This document shows, one piece after another, positions 11,135 to 22,049 of a stretch of DNA of 64,000 nt. The DNA is from Ptychodera flava (lineage: Eukaryota; Hemichordata; Enteropneusta; Ptychoderidae). The DNA lies in the NCBI RefSeq assembly GCF_041260155.1, contig NC_091932.1:7189001-7253000 (forward strand), written 5' to 3'. How positions within the stretch are numbered: the stretch's first letter is position 1; every line of letters starts with the position of its first letter. A program made the position numbers and the translations under genes. The notes below the pieces were generated by a model that was not told where the DNA came from, ran no database searches, and worked only from the letters and a program-made list of their open reading frames with translations.

Positions 11135-12222
11135 CCAACCTCCATGATAATCATTAACTACGGTATATTATTTTTGCCAATACCGTACGTTCATTTGGCA
11201 TACTTGAACAGGGTTCGCCAAGAACAACATCAATATAGCACGACCAAAGACAGTGAAAACTGCGAAAATTATAGAGACAACTCGTGGTATTGAAAATTAC
11301 TTACCGAATTTTTAACGATCTGTAGCTCTTCGATCAAACTATGGGTGTGTCCGTGACCGTTGTTCTTCGGGACGATATCGCGGTCTCAGAATCGGTCATC
11401 CAAGGGCCATCAATGCATCGCAAACGCTGTTTGTTGGTTTTAAATTCATAGCTAACCTTTACGTACCCTGAATGATAATGTCCTCGGTAATTTTACGCTA
11501 AACTGTACAAAAATCAGAGCGAAAAAAACAGCGACGATATACTCCTCGCTCAAACGTCCTAACGGCCTACCAGTGCATATCAGATTTAATTTGCCGCTCA
11601 GGATTTGACCCATGACCTTTTGGCAATCTGACCAATCATAAAGAAATCTTCACATGATCTACAACAATCTGACCAATCATAAAGAAGTCTTCACATGATA
11701 TATGACATCATCAGGCGTGATTCTAGAGTTCCGGGTTCAAAGTCTGTTCTGACCCACGCATTGTCTCCCTGCTGTTCAGCAAGCAGCTTGATCGAGCTCG
11801 AGCTCAGCTGCATGCGAGCTTGCGTTTGAAAACCAAAACGACACAAATACATGGGAATAACCTTTCTAGATCAACACAAAACTCTACAAAAATGGCTCCG
11901 ACATAGCAGTCTCGTGACTTACAAACTTTGCCCGACGATGACTTTCATCGCGCACGTCCGTATTTTGAAGCCCAGCGTGATCACTATGAAACTATGCGTA
12001 CATTATTATACGCTGGGAAAGCTTACCGTACGTACCTCCATGCCGTACGTACGCTTTCAAGACCTACTCCGTACTTGCAGTTCATTTAAAACCCGCGTGT
12101 GGAAAGGGCGTAAGAAAACACAAAAGAACAAGATATACGTTATTTTTGAGTTGCAGTTCTTTGAAAGACTAGTCTTTTCAAGGGAGATATGCACGTGAAA
12201 TAAGTTCATTATACGTCGATAT

Positions 12223-12318
12223 TAGCCCTGCGTACGATGCTGTGTGTTCCGCTACAGCTAATCGCCCCGCTCACCACAATTAGCTGTAGCGGAACACACA
12301 GCATCGTACGCAGGGCTA
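12223..12318. mobile_element. MITE with TAGCCCTGCG termini, short copy 2
   Basis: Two ~40-base inverted arms (TAGCCCTGCGTACGATGCTG...) enclose only about 16 bases (CGCCCCGCTCACCACA). A direct repeat of 10 bases, ACGTCGATAT, flanks it at 12213-12222 and 12319-12328. If the terminus is read as TTAG, the duplication is 8. It is an internal-deletion form of copies 1 and 3. Long target duplications of 8-10 bases suggest a Mutator-like or hAT-like transposase acting in trans. Confidence 0.85.
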
Positions 12319-12845
12319 ACGTCGATATATGGTTCGCCAGAGTTAATATTTTGCAAAGCCTTTTTTTCTGTAGAAACAGTTACGCTGTCAGTGAGAACCA
12401 ATCATTTGCAAAACGTACATAAAAAGTCAGTGATTGATTTATTGCACCGATCAAAGTCAAATGGTAGTTTTTCACACAATTTGTTGAAAATCAAAGGTTT
12501 CCTGCTGTGCCAGCTGTAGTGTCACTGTCAATGGATATCTCATCTAAGAATGCGTGATCAAGTGGAGTGTCAACTCAATGTTGTGGCTTATAGTGAGCAA
12601 TATCTTGCTCAAACTGTGTTTATTTAAATATTTTAGCATATCTGCCACAAAAGATTTGACTGATTGTCTTTGTGTGCCTGTTAAGTGCCTCTAGTGGCAC
12701 ATATCGGCACATAATGAAAAATAAGTTCTGGCAGCCTTTTTTGTGTGTAGCTTATAAGCCGCAAGACAGTGGGACATATGCCACAAAAAAAAATTTCGTA
12801 AGGGTTGTTGTGAATGCCATTAAACATGATAATATTTCCCTACAG

Positions 12846-12978
12846 TGTCAGTCATGAATGGATACCCTGAATGTACCAATTTATATCAATGGAAAGGTGG
12901 ACCTGTGAAGATAGACCTTCTGGATTTGGTTGGAGCAATCGGTGAGAATATTGTCATCCATGGATATGGCAGAGTGAT
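12846..12978 (+). CDS. TRIP12-like E3 ligase, [10 protein letters not shown] exon
   Basis: The acceptor TTTCCCTACAG leads into codons ending in [20 protein letters not shown], then [20 protein letters not shown], and the donor AT|GTGAGT in phase 2. [10 protein letters not shown]...GYGRV is a close match to a conserved TRIP12 segment upstream of the HECT domain (recalled as [30 protein letters not shown]). This is the strongest family evidence in the window. The exon starts in phase 1. The gene reads left to right with the other exons. Confidence 0.8.
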
Positions 12979-14190
12979 GTGAGTATAGCTGTGTCCAGTC
13001 AGTTTTTTATATGTCATAGCTAGGGAGTAGACAATTGCTAAGAAAGGTGTTTAACATATTGGCAGTGACTGTGAGATTGTTGATAATTTTTGATCATGTT
13101 TATTGAATTATCAATGATCAGTTTGTGTGTTTCAAGTGTAGCACTGTTCTCCAACTTTAGAAATGCAATTCAAAAGCAAGTAACAAGAAGTCTGTAACTA
13201 AAAGTTACTCTTTGAAAGCACTGTTTGGTACAGCACAATGTAAGTTTGAATGGTTTATTTTGAGCTAAAAGGTGAAACCTTGCTTCTGTTATGAGAATAT
13301 TTAAATAATTATCAATGAAATGGCAGTAATGAGAAAATTACAACTTTTTTGACTGAAATGATACAGTAATGTTTCATAGAACAGTAATGTTTCATAGATA
13401 CTGGAAGATGCAGAATTGACAGAGGTGCTATACATTCACATGTTTTATTTTATTTGCCAGTCTATAGTTTGGAGTACTTGGCAGTGAGACCTTGCAACCT
13501 GTGAAGTCATCTTCAGCTAAGTTATCCGGTGTTCAATGGTAAACATAACAGGTAAGTTTTAAATGCTGTATCTAAATGCTGCTGATTGATGTCTGCAAAG
13601 TTGGCTTTTATTTTGTCATGGATTAGTATATATGTACAGATCTATGTACACATTAAGTAGCTGTACCAATTAGTAGGGATAAGAATATTTTTTGTGAAAA
13701 TTTTGATTTTTGTCATGACAGACCATCACATGCCTGAGAGGTCTTTTACTACAAATAACTATAATCTTTCTCACTGTACAGATCCATGATACGTGACAGA
13801 TCTTACAAATTTAAATAGATTTTCCTTATTGACTCTAGGCTGCAATTTTATTTTTTTCCATTCCTGTTTAAAGATTAAGAGGGAATTTGCATTCTCTGTT
13901 GTTTTATTGGTTGTCATGAAAACATGCATGAATATTTGCCATTGATTTTTTATCTTGGAAACATTTTCATAATTGGGATGCAAACAAAAATGTAAATTAA
14001 ATTAAAATTTTGTTAGACCAAGTTTGTTCTAAACTTGACAGTCTGTACGGGTCACAATTTGAATGTGGAATGGCATTTGACATAGTGTCTTCTGAATTCT
14101 TAGAATTAGGAACAGCAGATTAAACCGATTAATTTTTAGATCCTATGTATAATTTATCATAACAACTTACTTTGTGTGCTTGATTTACAG

Positions 14191-14308
14191 GCAGGTGTGT
14201 GTGTGTGGCCCAGATGACCCCGTTGATATTGAAGTTACACGGTATGCACAAAGACCTGTATCTCATTCCTTGAAGACACCTAGAGCCATGATTCACTGTG
14301 CATACAGG
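14191..14308 (+). CDS. TRIP12-like gene, exon after the GYGRV motif
   Basis: The acceptor TTGATTTACAG and donor AGG|GTGAGT enclose an open frame. Its first base completes the ATG codon split at 12978, so phases match. The peptide begins MQVCVCGPDDPVDIEVTRYA and continues QRPVSHSLKTPRAMIHCAYR. Vertebrate TRIP12 has an acidic stretch after GYGRV and I see no likeness there, so this may be a diverged or lineage-specific continuation. No further exon of the gene, including the HECT catalytic domain, was recognised downstream. Confidence 0.55.
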
Positions 14309-16263
14309 GTGAGTTTTGCTACATATCCATGATACATTTCCATCGTATTTCCAGATATATTTTATTTATCTGCACTCTTCCCATGTGTTAATTTGTCCAT
14401 GAACACCATGCAGACAACATTATCAGCTATTCACACCAGTTGTTTATATAATTATCCATTCATGTTTTAATATTCATGGAGGGTGATAAACCCTCCTTGA
14501 ATTCACCCCTTTTGAATTCTTTTAGTACTGCTGATGAATAACAATTTGCCATCGCTTAGAAGACTTTTTGAACACCCAGAATTGCACAACTGAATTGATT
14601 GTTTCTTTCCAACACTAGATGTAGACAAACTGTAAAGTTAGAAGTCTGTCATACAGTCAGAAGTTCAGTATATTTGTTTATTGATACTTTCAGCAATGTA
14701 TCTGTATCCTTTTGCATTTTGCTAACCAAAAAATATCATCCCTGGGCCAAATAATCATTTAATTCATCTGAATTCATTCCCACAAACAGTATTCCAAACA
14801 GTAGACTTCATAATTCTTTTTGTGTTAACTTCTGTATTTTTATCAAGAGTAAATATTTATTGTACTTGGGCCTCAGCCCAAGTACATTTGTTTTCATTCC
14901 GTGGGAAAAAACTGTAAGGTATAACCATTTCTGGCTGAGACCAGGGAGGGCAAAATGTCTTGGCTTCATCTTTCTTGGCATAATAAATGGCGTAATGATG
15001 TTAACTGAATGGAAGTGCTGCTCTCAGCCAGTCTTGAATAAGTGAGATGTGAATATTAATGCTTCTCTATCTGAGTTTTTGCCACAAAATCTTCTGAATA
15101 TAATCAAAATGTGCATCGAAATGCAACAATTAATGCACCCTCCGTTTCCTAGGCGATGGCACGACCCTTGCTACACCCACTGGACGAGCCAAAGTGGGAG
15201 GGGTAATTTCAGTTTGGTCGAACAAGAGGGCTCGAGACCAGAATTTAACATTTAAACTTGAAACATGTTTAATCGCTGACAAGATGTGGACTAGTGTTAA
15301 TCAAAGTAAAATTGTGAAAAGGAGAGGTTTTATATCCCGGACACAATGAAAAACATTACGACTGGAAACTGTACCCCCAGTTGAGAATAGTAATGCCCAC
15401 AGCGATGGAGAACACTTATCCTTTAGCTGAGAAAACCAGACCATCATTTCGAAATAGAGCTGCAGATTCGAGAAGCTCATTCAAAATAGCTAGGTACACC
15501 CCATATAGGGGTGGTTTCAAGTTTTGAGGGCAAATTTCGCCTCCTTCATTTAGAAATCGTACGTTTGTTTTTTCAGGAGAACACACCATTTGACACAAAA
15601 TTTGCATGTAAAGGGGTCGCCAGTAAGCACGTGGTCAAATCTGACATAAGAAACAATATGAAATGTTGGGTAAAGCCAGTCCAAAATAAACTGATTTGAA
15701 CTTTTGTGTTTTGTAATTTATACCACTGCAGTAACATTACTTTTTTTGACAACATCACACAATGTAATACGTTTTGAAACTGAATACTCCGACGTATTCT
15801 GTGTCTCCTTTGCTAAAAAATACGGTATGCCGATTACCATGTAAGGAGATGTGACGTCAAGACAGATTTGTAGTGCGTTTGGTCCTGGATGGTGCACGAA
15901 GTTTTGTCAAGGTAGCTTGTGTATTTATTTCCTAAATGGGAGAATTAGGGTCGATCTAAACGAAGGCCGAAGAATGTTATGATACTCTAAGCAAGCTGAA
16001 CTCTAACGCGAATGGTTGGATAATTTGGATCTCGTCTCATTAAGATTATTTGGCGGTCAGTATTGAATTTCAACTGCGTCACAAGTTTGCGAAATGAGTA
16101 TTCCGTCGAACGGTCAACGAACGATATTTTAGAAATCTGGAGACATGGCACATCGCATTTTTATTTTAGTATTTTATATTTTACAAAAGATTTAAGAAGC
16201 AATGATTTTGTCTAAAATTCTGAAAAAAAAAAGGAAGATTTGATCGCGAACACATTTTCACTT
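14309..16263. other. Unassigned, AT-rich; one inverted repeat
   Basis: No coding exon or recognised repeat was found. A short perfect inverted repeat (GTACTTGGGC / GCCCAAGTAC, loop of 4) lies at about 14862-14885. The region may be the next intron of the TRIP12-like gene. Confidence 0.5.
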
Positions 16264-16272
16264 GGGGTCAAC

Positions 16273-16579
16273 TAGCCCTGCGTACGATGCTGTGTGTTCC
16301 GCTACAGCTAATCGCCCCGCTCACCACAGCCCTGCAAAGACCCGTACGTACGTAGGGTCGCAGACTTCAAATCCATTTTGGGACTTGACGTAAAAAGCCA
16401 AATTACTGCCGAAATTCAGCGTTCTTGGGCCCAAGTCGTATCCCAGCCTACCTCAGCTACTCGATCGCTTCCATAAATGACAGTCTTTTATTCACTTCTC
16501 GTAAATAACCGTCGATGTCGGCAACTCTCTCGCTAGGGACCGTGGTTAGCTGTAGCACATAGCATCGTACGCAGGGCTA
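16273..16579 (+). mobile_element. MITE with TAGCCCTGCG termini, long copy 3
   Basis: This is a 307-bp element starting TAGCCCTGCGTACGATGCTG and ending with the imperfect complement GCAGGGCTA. The direct repeat GGGGTCAAC (9 bases) flanks it at 16264-16272 and 16580-16588. The interior matches copy 1 in the opposite orientation. There is no open frame. The 9-bp duplication fits Mutator-like elements best; the family is inference. Confidence 0.85.
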
Positions 16580-17063
16580 GGGGTCAACATGGGGTCGCAG
16601 CCATGTTGCCTCAAAACTTATTTCTGTCTGCACTCAAAACTCAAAAATGTCGGATATGAACCTAAAAATCGATGTAATTTTGTCAAACTTCGGCAAAATT
16701 TCACCCTATAGACAAAATTTCATCTAGGTAAGGTAAATTTACTGAAATTTGATCGACAAATAATCCTGAGCTTGAACGTGACAGCTCGCCTTCTCCGGGA
16801 AGTCAAGCATGCAGCTGCCTTGCATGCTGCGAAATCGAGCCCTGCCACTCCTTGACGTGTTCTGCTGGGAGTGGGGCCTACCACTCCAGTGACCAAGCTA
16901 CCTGAGTGGCAGAGGCTACGGATTCGCAGCAACTAGCTGCCCATACACAATTGCCCATATGGCCAGGTTTATGAGATTGTTTTCAAGCGACGGCGACAGA
17001 CCGTACGGGGATCTGGATATGAACCTACCGCCGGTGTAGCTGTAATAACTGTTGCGTTGTTTT

Positions 17064-17395
17064 TAGTGCCCACGGACGAAGTCCTGGGGGAGTTATAGGT
17101 TTGGTCATGTCAGTCCGTCCGTCCGTCCGTCCGTTCACGCAGATATCTCAGACATGCCCTGGTCAATTTCTTTCAAACTTTGCACAAGACTAGTACCCAA
17201 CCCCATACAGATGCACGTCGATTTGTTTCACAATGCGATCGAATTTGGCCGTGTTAGAGGACTTTTTAGTTTAAACCTCCATAGACTCCCATGTATAAGG
17301 CAGTTCTCCATAGATTCCCATGTATAAGGCCAAGAAAAATAAAAATTTAGTTTCTCATCGTATTCATATTGCCTAAAGGATGCAGTGACACAGTT
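17064..17395 (+). mobile_element. Helitron-like 5'-end fragment (copy D1)
   Basis: It begins TAGTGCCCACGGAC and continues with GGTTTGGTCATGTC, a (GTCC)n tract and CACGCAGATATCTCAGACAT, the 5' head shared with copies A-C. After about 330 bases it runs directly into a second 5' head at about 17396. It has no 3' end of its own unless it shares the one at 18834. Confidence 0.65.
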
Positions 17396-17491
17396 TTTGT
17401 CCCCACGGATAAAGTCCAGGGGGCTTATAGATTGGGTCATATCCGTCCGTGAGTCCATCAGTGAGTCCATCGGTTCACGCAGATATCTCAG

Positions 17492-18700
17492 ACATTTTGA
17501 CAAAATATCATGTGACCTTGGTGACCTTTGACCTCAAATATACATTATTGTCCATAACTCAGTAACCACAAGTGCTAAACCTTTCATATTTGGTATGATG
17601 GGACACCTTATGACACCACATATTGTACCTCATTAATTATGCACATATCTAATTTTGAGCGAGCCAATAGAGCTAGAGGTCTGATTTTTGGTATATAGGA
17701 ATAACTTAGCAATACAATTATTTTGACAAAATGTCACGTGACCTCAATGACCTTTGACCTCAAATATATATATTTGTCCACAACTCAGTTACCACAAGTG
17801 CTACACCCTTCATATTTGGTATGATGGGACACCTTATGACACCACATATTATACCTCATTAATTATGCGCATATCTAATTCTGAGCAAGCCAATAGAGCT
17901 GGATGTCCGATTTTTGGTATATAGGGATAACTATAGGGTAGAAATTTTTTGACAAAATGTCATGTGACCTCGATGACCTTTTACCTTAAATATACGTTTA
18001 TGCCAATGAATTAGTGACCACAAGTGCTATGTTCTTTATATTTAGTAGGATGGGAGACCTTATGCCAACACACGCTTCACCTCATTAATTATGCACATAT
18101 CTAATTCTGGGCAAGCGAATAGAGCTAGAAGTCTGATTTTTTGCATATAGGGATTAATTAGCAATACAATGTTTTTTTCAAAATGTCACGTGACCTTGCA
18201 CTTGGCAAAATGCTTGATATACAACAATATATATACACAAATACTGATTCTGTACATGTGTTAAATACATTAAGTATACAGTACGTATGCTAATAAAATG
18301 CAAAACTACAGTGTACACTTAGTGTGCAAAGATCTGCATTACGTATACTCATGATCTTCATAGAAATACGATACGCATATCAACGTATTGGAATGTTCCA
18401 TATACAAAAATATATACGCTGCATATGCAATTAGTATTGTGTTCCATATACGTCAATATACATAAATATGCTAAACGCATATCAAGCATTTTGTCCAGTG
18501 TTGATGACCTTTGACCTTGATTATACATATATATGCATAACTCAGTAACCACAAGTTCTATACCCTTCAATTTTGATAAGATATTAGACCCTAATATGTC
18601 ACATCTTGTACCTCATTTATTATGCACATATGTATTTCTTGGCTGGCCAATACAGCTGGAGGTCTGATCTTTTTTCCCGATTTAGAACCAGAACTTAGAC
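17492..18700 (+). repeat. ~230-bp tandem array inside copy D2
   Basis: Units start near 17492, 17722, 17949 and 18178, with a final partial unit from 18501. Each contains TGACCTTTGACCT, CATAACTCAGTAACCACAAG, GGTATGATGGGACACCTTAT, CTCATTAATTATGCACATAT and a variant of CCAATAGAGCTAGAGGTC. Divergence between units is modest (about 10-20% by eye). Confidence 0.85.
18199..18500. mobile_element. CACTA-like MITE inside copy D2
   Basis: The left end is CACTTGGCAAAATGCTTGAT and the right end is the complement of CACTGGACAAAATGCTTGAT. The interior is rich in ATACG/CGTAT and partly palindromic. The flanks give a 3-base duplication, TTG. Removing the element restores the array consensus TGACCTTGATGACCTTTGAC. 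CACT(G/A) ends with 3-bp duplications are typical of EnSpm/CACTA transposons. There is no transposase. Confidence 0.7.
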
Positions 18701-18834
18701 ATGCCTGATGTTTCAAATTGCCCATAGATCTCAACATGTACACTTCAGTGATACTTCTTAATGACCACATTTCCCTGCCCCATCAAGACTAACTCCTATT
18801 ACAAGTGGGGACTATGTCATTGTCAGTGAATCGT

Positions 18835-19635
18835 TTTACAACAGCTTGCATGCATGCATGCAATCACTTCAGAATCTGCGTCTAGATACACCAAATTAGT
18901 GCTAACTCGGCCATTTTCTTGACAGTATATTAATCGGTAATCCTGCAGTGTTAAACAAAGCAAGTCTACCAATTGTAAAAATGCAGTGTCTGTTGTGGTG
19001 ACATTTTGCTAATTGTAATAAAAATAACCTTAAAAGCCAATTATGTTGTGTTTTTCAGTTCCTCTCATTGTTCACATAGAATGGCAAATTAACCATGTTT
19101 CACTGACAATTTCCATTCAAACAACTATTCAACTTGTATAGATAATGAATATTTTGCAGTTACCTCTCAGGGCCCTCTAACTGGCTCTAATAAAATCCTG
19201 TAATGTTGAGTTTGCTTCCCAATGCCAGAACAATTCACTTAGGGACGCACCATTAGACTTCGTGAGGGGGTGGTCACGATCGGATTCTGAAATCTCCACC
19301 AAAATATAGTTAAACAAACACCATGTTATTTGTGCACATACTAATATTTATTAGACATCTACCATCGAGAACAAAAGAAATTTGCTGTAATTTGAATATT
19401 TAAGGAGTTTAAGCAATTTCCACTATAAATAAAGAACCCCTGCCTCAAACTCCACAAAAGTTGCTAGACATATTTTGCCGTTGTCATGCCATTGCTTCGT
19501 TTAATAACCAGTTAATCAAATGCCTAATTGACAGGAGGAAATTCAAGACCATATTTGAATAGTAGTATATATTGTCCTCAAAATTACTCTATCACGGCCC
19601 AAGTACTCATTGCCTTCAGCAATACTGCCTTGTTA
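18835..19635. other. Unassigned intergenic or intronic sequence
   Basis: Nothing recognisable was found. It is AT-rich with no open frame of note and no clear repeat. Confidence 0.5.
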
Positions 19636-20095
19636 TTATTATAATTATTATTATTATTATTAGACTTTATTTAAACTCGATAGACTGTTGAGCCGAAGGC
19701 TCTTCTCACACAGTGTCGAGATGCAAGAAATATATAATACATGTATGTACATTAAAGAATATAAAAAACAGAACAGAGAAAAACAAAACATTAAGACAGC
19801 AAGAAACAGACGACAAAATATAAAAAAAAACACCAAAAATGGCTTAAGAATTACATTTTGCCCAAAAGGTGAGACTTACATTTCGTTTTAAAAGAGTGAA
19901 GAGTAGAGCAAAATTTGACATATGCTGGTAAACTATTCCATATTTTGACACCGCTATACGTAAAACTCCTCTTAAAAATTTGAGTTCTGTGTCTTGGAAT
20001 ATATAATTCATTTCTGTCTACAGATCTTGTAGTACGACTGTGGACGTTCTGGACACTTCTAAAAACATTCAACTATTTAGGAGCTAAATTATTTT
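19636..20095 (-). mobile_element. LINE 3' fragment, end of reverse transcriptase ORF
   Basis: On the minus strand, codons from about 20072 to 19851 include TRSVDRNELYIPRHRTQIFK, followed by RSFTYSGVKIWNSLPAYVKF and ...SFKTKCKSHLL. This is the usual C-terminal end of LINE ORF2 proteins (GxxxWNxLP...FKxxLKxxL). A short 3' UTR follows and ends in an AATAAAG-like signal and a (TAA)n tail at about 19636-19662. It is strongly 5'-truncated. The clade is not determined. Confidence 0.75.
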
Positions 20096-20593
20096 GGACT
20101 TCATATTTGAGATTGATTTGGTAATGAAATGTGCTCTTGTATTGGCAACTGGTACTGCACATCTAAAGGTTTCATGTACTTCCAGTTTGCTGAATGTCAT
20201 GTCAATGAAAATTATGTTTCGTCGTAACACTTGTCAGAGATTTTACTTTTCATACGGTAGATCATAAACCCTGTCAACAATTATAATCAGCCATAAACTG
20301 TAGCTGCTGTCATTGTTTGATTTTGAGCTGACAAAAAAAATGTGAAAACTTTAACAGAGTTTTAAAAAAATTGAAATGCTTGCTACTGTTGGTAAACTTA
20401 ATTTTAAGATGTCTGATGCAAACTTTTTTCTTACAGTAAATATTTTATACAAATCAAACTGTTCTACACCAATGAAATTTGTAAACTTTATTAAGAGTAC
20501 TGATTTCCTCAAAAATCATGTCAATCAGGACACATACACCAGTATTTGTTAGAAGTTTACAGAGGATTGAAGAAACACACAATATTGTAAATA

Positions 20594-21255
20594 CAGGGCT
20601 GGAAATTAACTTTTTTCCGTGGTAGTCCACGTGGGCTACATTTTCTGACGTTGGTAGCCCAGTGACAATGGCTGGTAACCCATGCGTACATGTATTTTAG
20701 TTTTTTGATTTTTTTTTCATTAACAAGAGAAGAAAAACCTATTTTTCAAGATTCTGCCCATGAAGTGAATTTGTTAGTCATTTGATGTGAATACTTGCAC
20801 ACCTTTATTACCCAAAGGAAACTGGTATAATTGACGACAGTGACACTAAAAAGTTTGGTGACCTATCATTGTATTGACAATCCGTTCCATTCTCAGAGTT
20901 GCATGCCAATTTTGATCGTTGTCATGGCAATGACCACCATCTTCTCAGCAGCGCTAAAACAGACCATGGGCTTTCTGTAGTAGGGAGGAGTTTGTGATTG
21001 ATGCATTTTGATCAAAATGCGATGAGAATGCGTTTTCATTGGCCATCGTTTTCTGTGCCTGTCATCCAAGTACATCGGTTTAGATATTGAAACTTTGTTG
21101 CAAAGTTCCATCGCAAGGCCGTCTTTGTAATTTGCAAACAAAGTCATAGTCTTGCCCTCGAGTTACTGTGTCAAGCTAGGTTTGACTGCATTTAGCTCAT
21201 CCAAAAGTGAAAGACTGGATATGACATGCGGGACTACTGCTAATTTTGAGCCCTG
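20594..21255. mobile_element. hAT-like MITE, old
   Basis: The left end is CAGGGCTGGAAATTAACTTT and the right end is the complement of CAGGGCTCAAAATTAGCAGT. CAGGG(C/T)TG ends are typical of hAT elements. The expected 8-bp duplication is not clean, so the copy appears old. The interior of about 600 bases has no intact transposase. Confidence 0.55.
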
Positions 21256-22049
21256 CAAATTCAGATGTAAAAAATTCCTTGTCTTGTTCCAAAGATAAAA
21301 TACTGTAGATATATATATTATATAACTCTGTCATACTAATCTTTATGACTTTTTTGTTGATAATTGTTTCCTGCAGTGATATGCTGGGATATACTGTGAA
21401 AGTGAGGACCATCCAATTGCTTCAAATCCAAGGGAACACTTGTAAATGAGCAACTTCACTTAGAATATACAGTTTGCTGAAGTCCCTGGAGTTATGTTAG
21501 TTGCTGCATGTGGTGTCCTGTCCTCCTGTCCAAGGGGTAATCATGGACCTTCAATGAAGACAACACTAGGATTTTGATTGACACTGAATGAGACACTACT
21601 TCAAGTAGGTAAGCGGTGAAAGTTTTTAACAAAGACCATACCGGAATTCTGATCACTATTTAAGTTGTACACTGATTAGGTTAGCAGTACCAGTTCAATG
21701 ACAACAATCTTTGATTTCACACAAAAGCTATATACATGTACACAATTCAATTGACTGTTGATTTAAAATGTGTCACTGTCTCATGTAATCTTATGTAAAG
21801 TAATATATGATACTGATGAGCAGTTTGGTCATAGCAACTCAAGAATCTCCCTTTCTTTTGAGTTCCTTTCAAACTATATTTGTCATTGAAATATTATGAT
21901 CAGTACATCATTCTCTCCTTGTATGATTGTCAATAATTTTCTAACGTTGATTTTCATCCTACATTTGCGCAAAGTTTCTACACAAGGCAATCCGGTCGCT
22001 ACATGTATCTACTGAACAGTATTCATATGTGGTATCTCACAGGCTTCTT

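Larger units (their letters stand above)
17396..18834 (+). mobile_element. Helitron-like element, second subfamily (copy D2)
   Basis: The 5' head is TTTGTCCCCACGGATAAAG with GGTCATATCCGTCCG. The 3' end is ACAAGTGGGGACTATGTCATT followed by an imperfect hairpin and CGTTTT. The terminal arrangement is the same as in copies A-C. The interior is unrelated, with four or five tandem units of ~230 bp containing TGACCTTTGACCTCAAATAT and CACAAGTGCTA. A CACTA-like MITE (18199-18500) is inserted in the array. It is a non-autonomous element, and the subfamily split is seen directly. Confidence 0.65.

Noticed and set aside
13461-13551. Exon-like segment with acceptor ATTTGCCAG and donor CAG|GTAAGT
   Set aside because: All three frames contain stops. 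It could be an untranslated or decoy exon; not supported as coding.
16720-16932. 70-codon minus-strand frame, Arg-rich
   Set aside because: No splice context or family likeness; likely chance in a locally GC-richer stretch.
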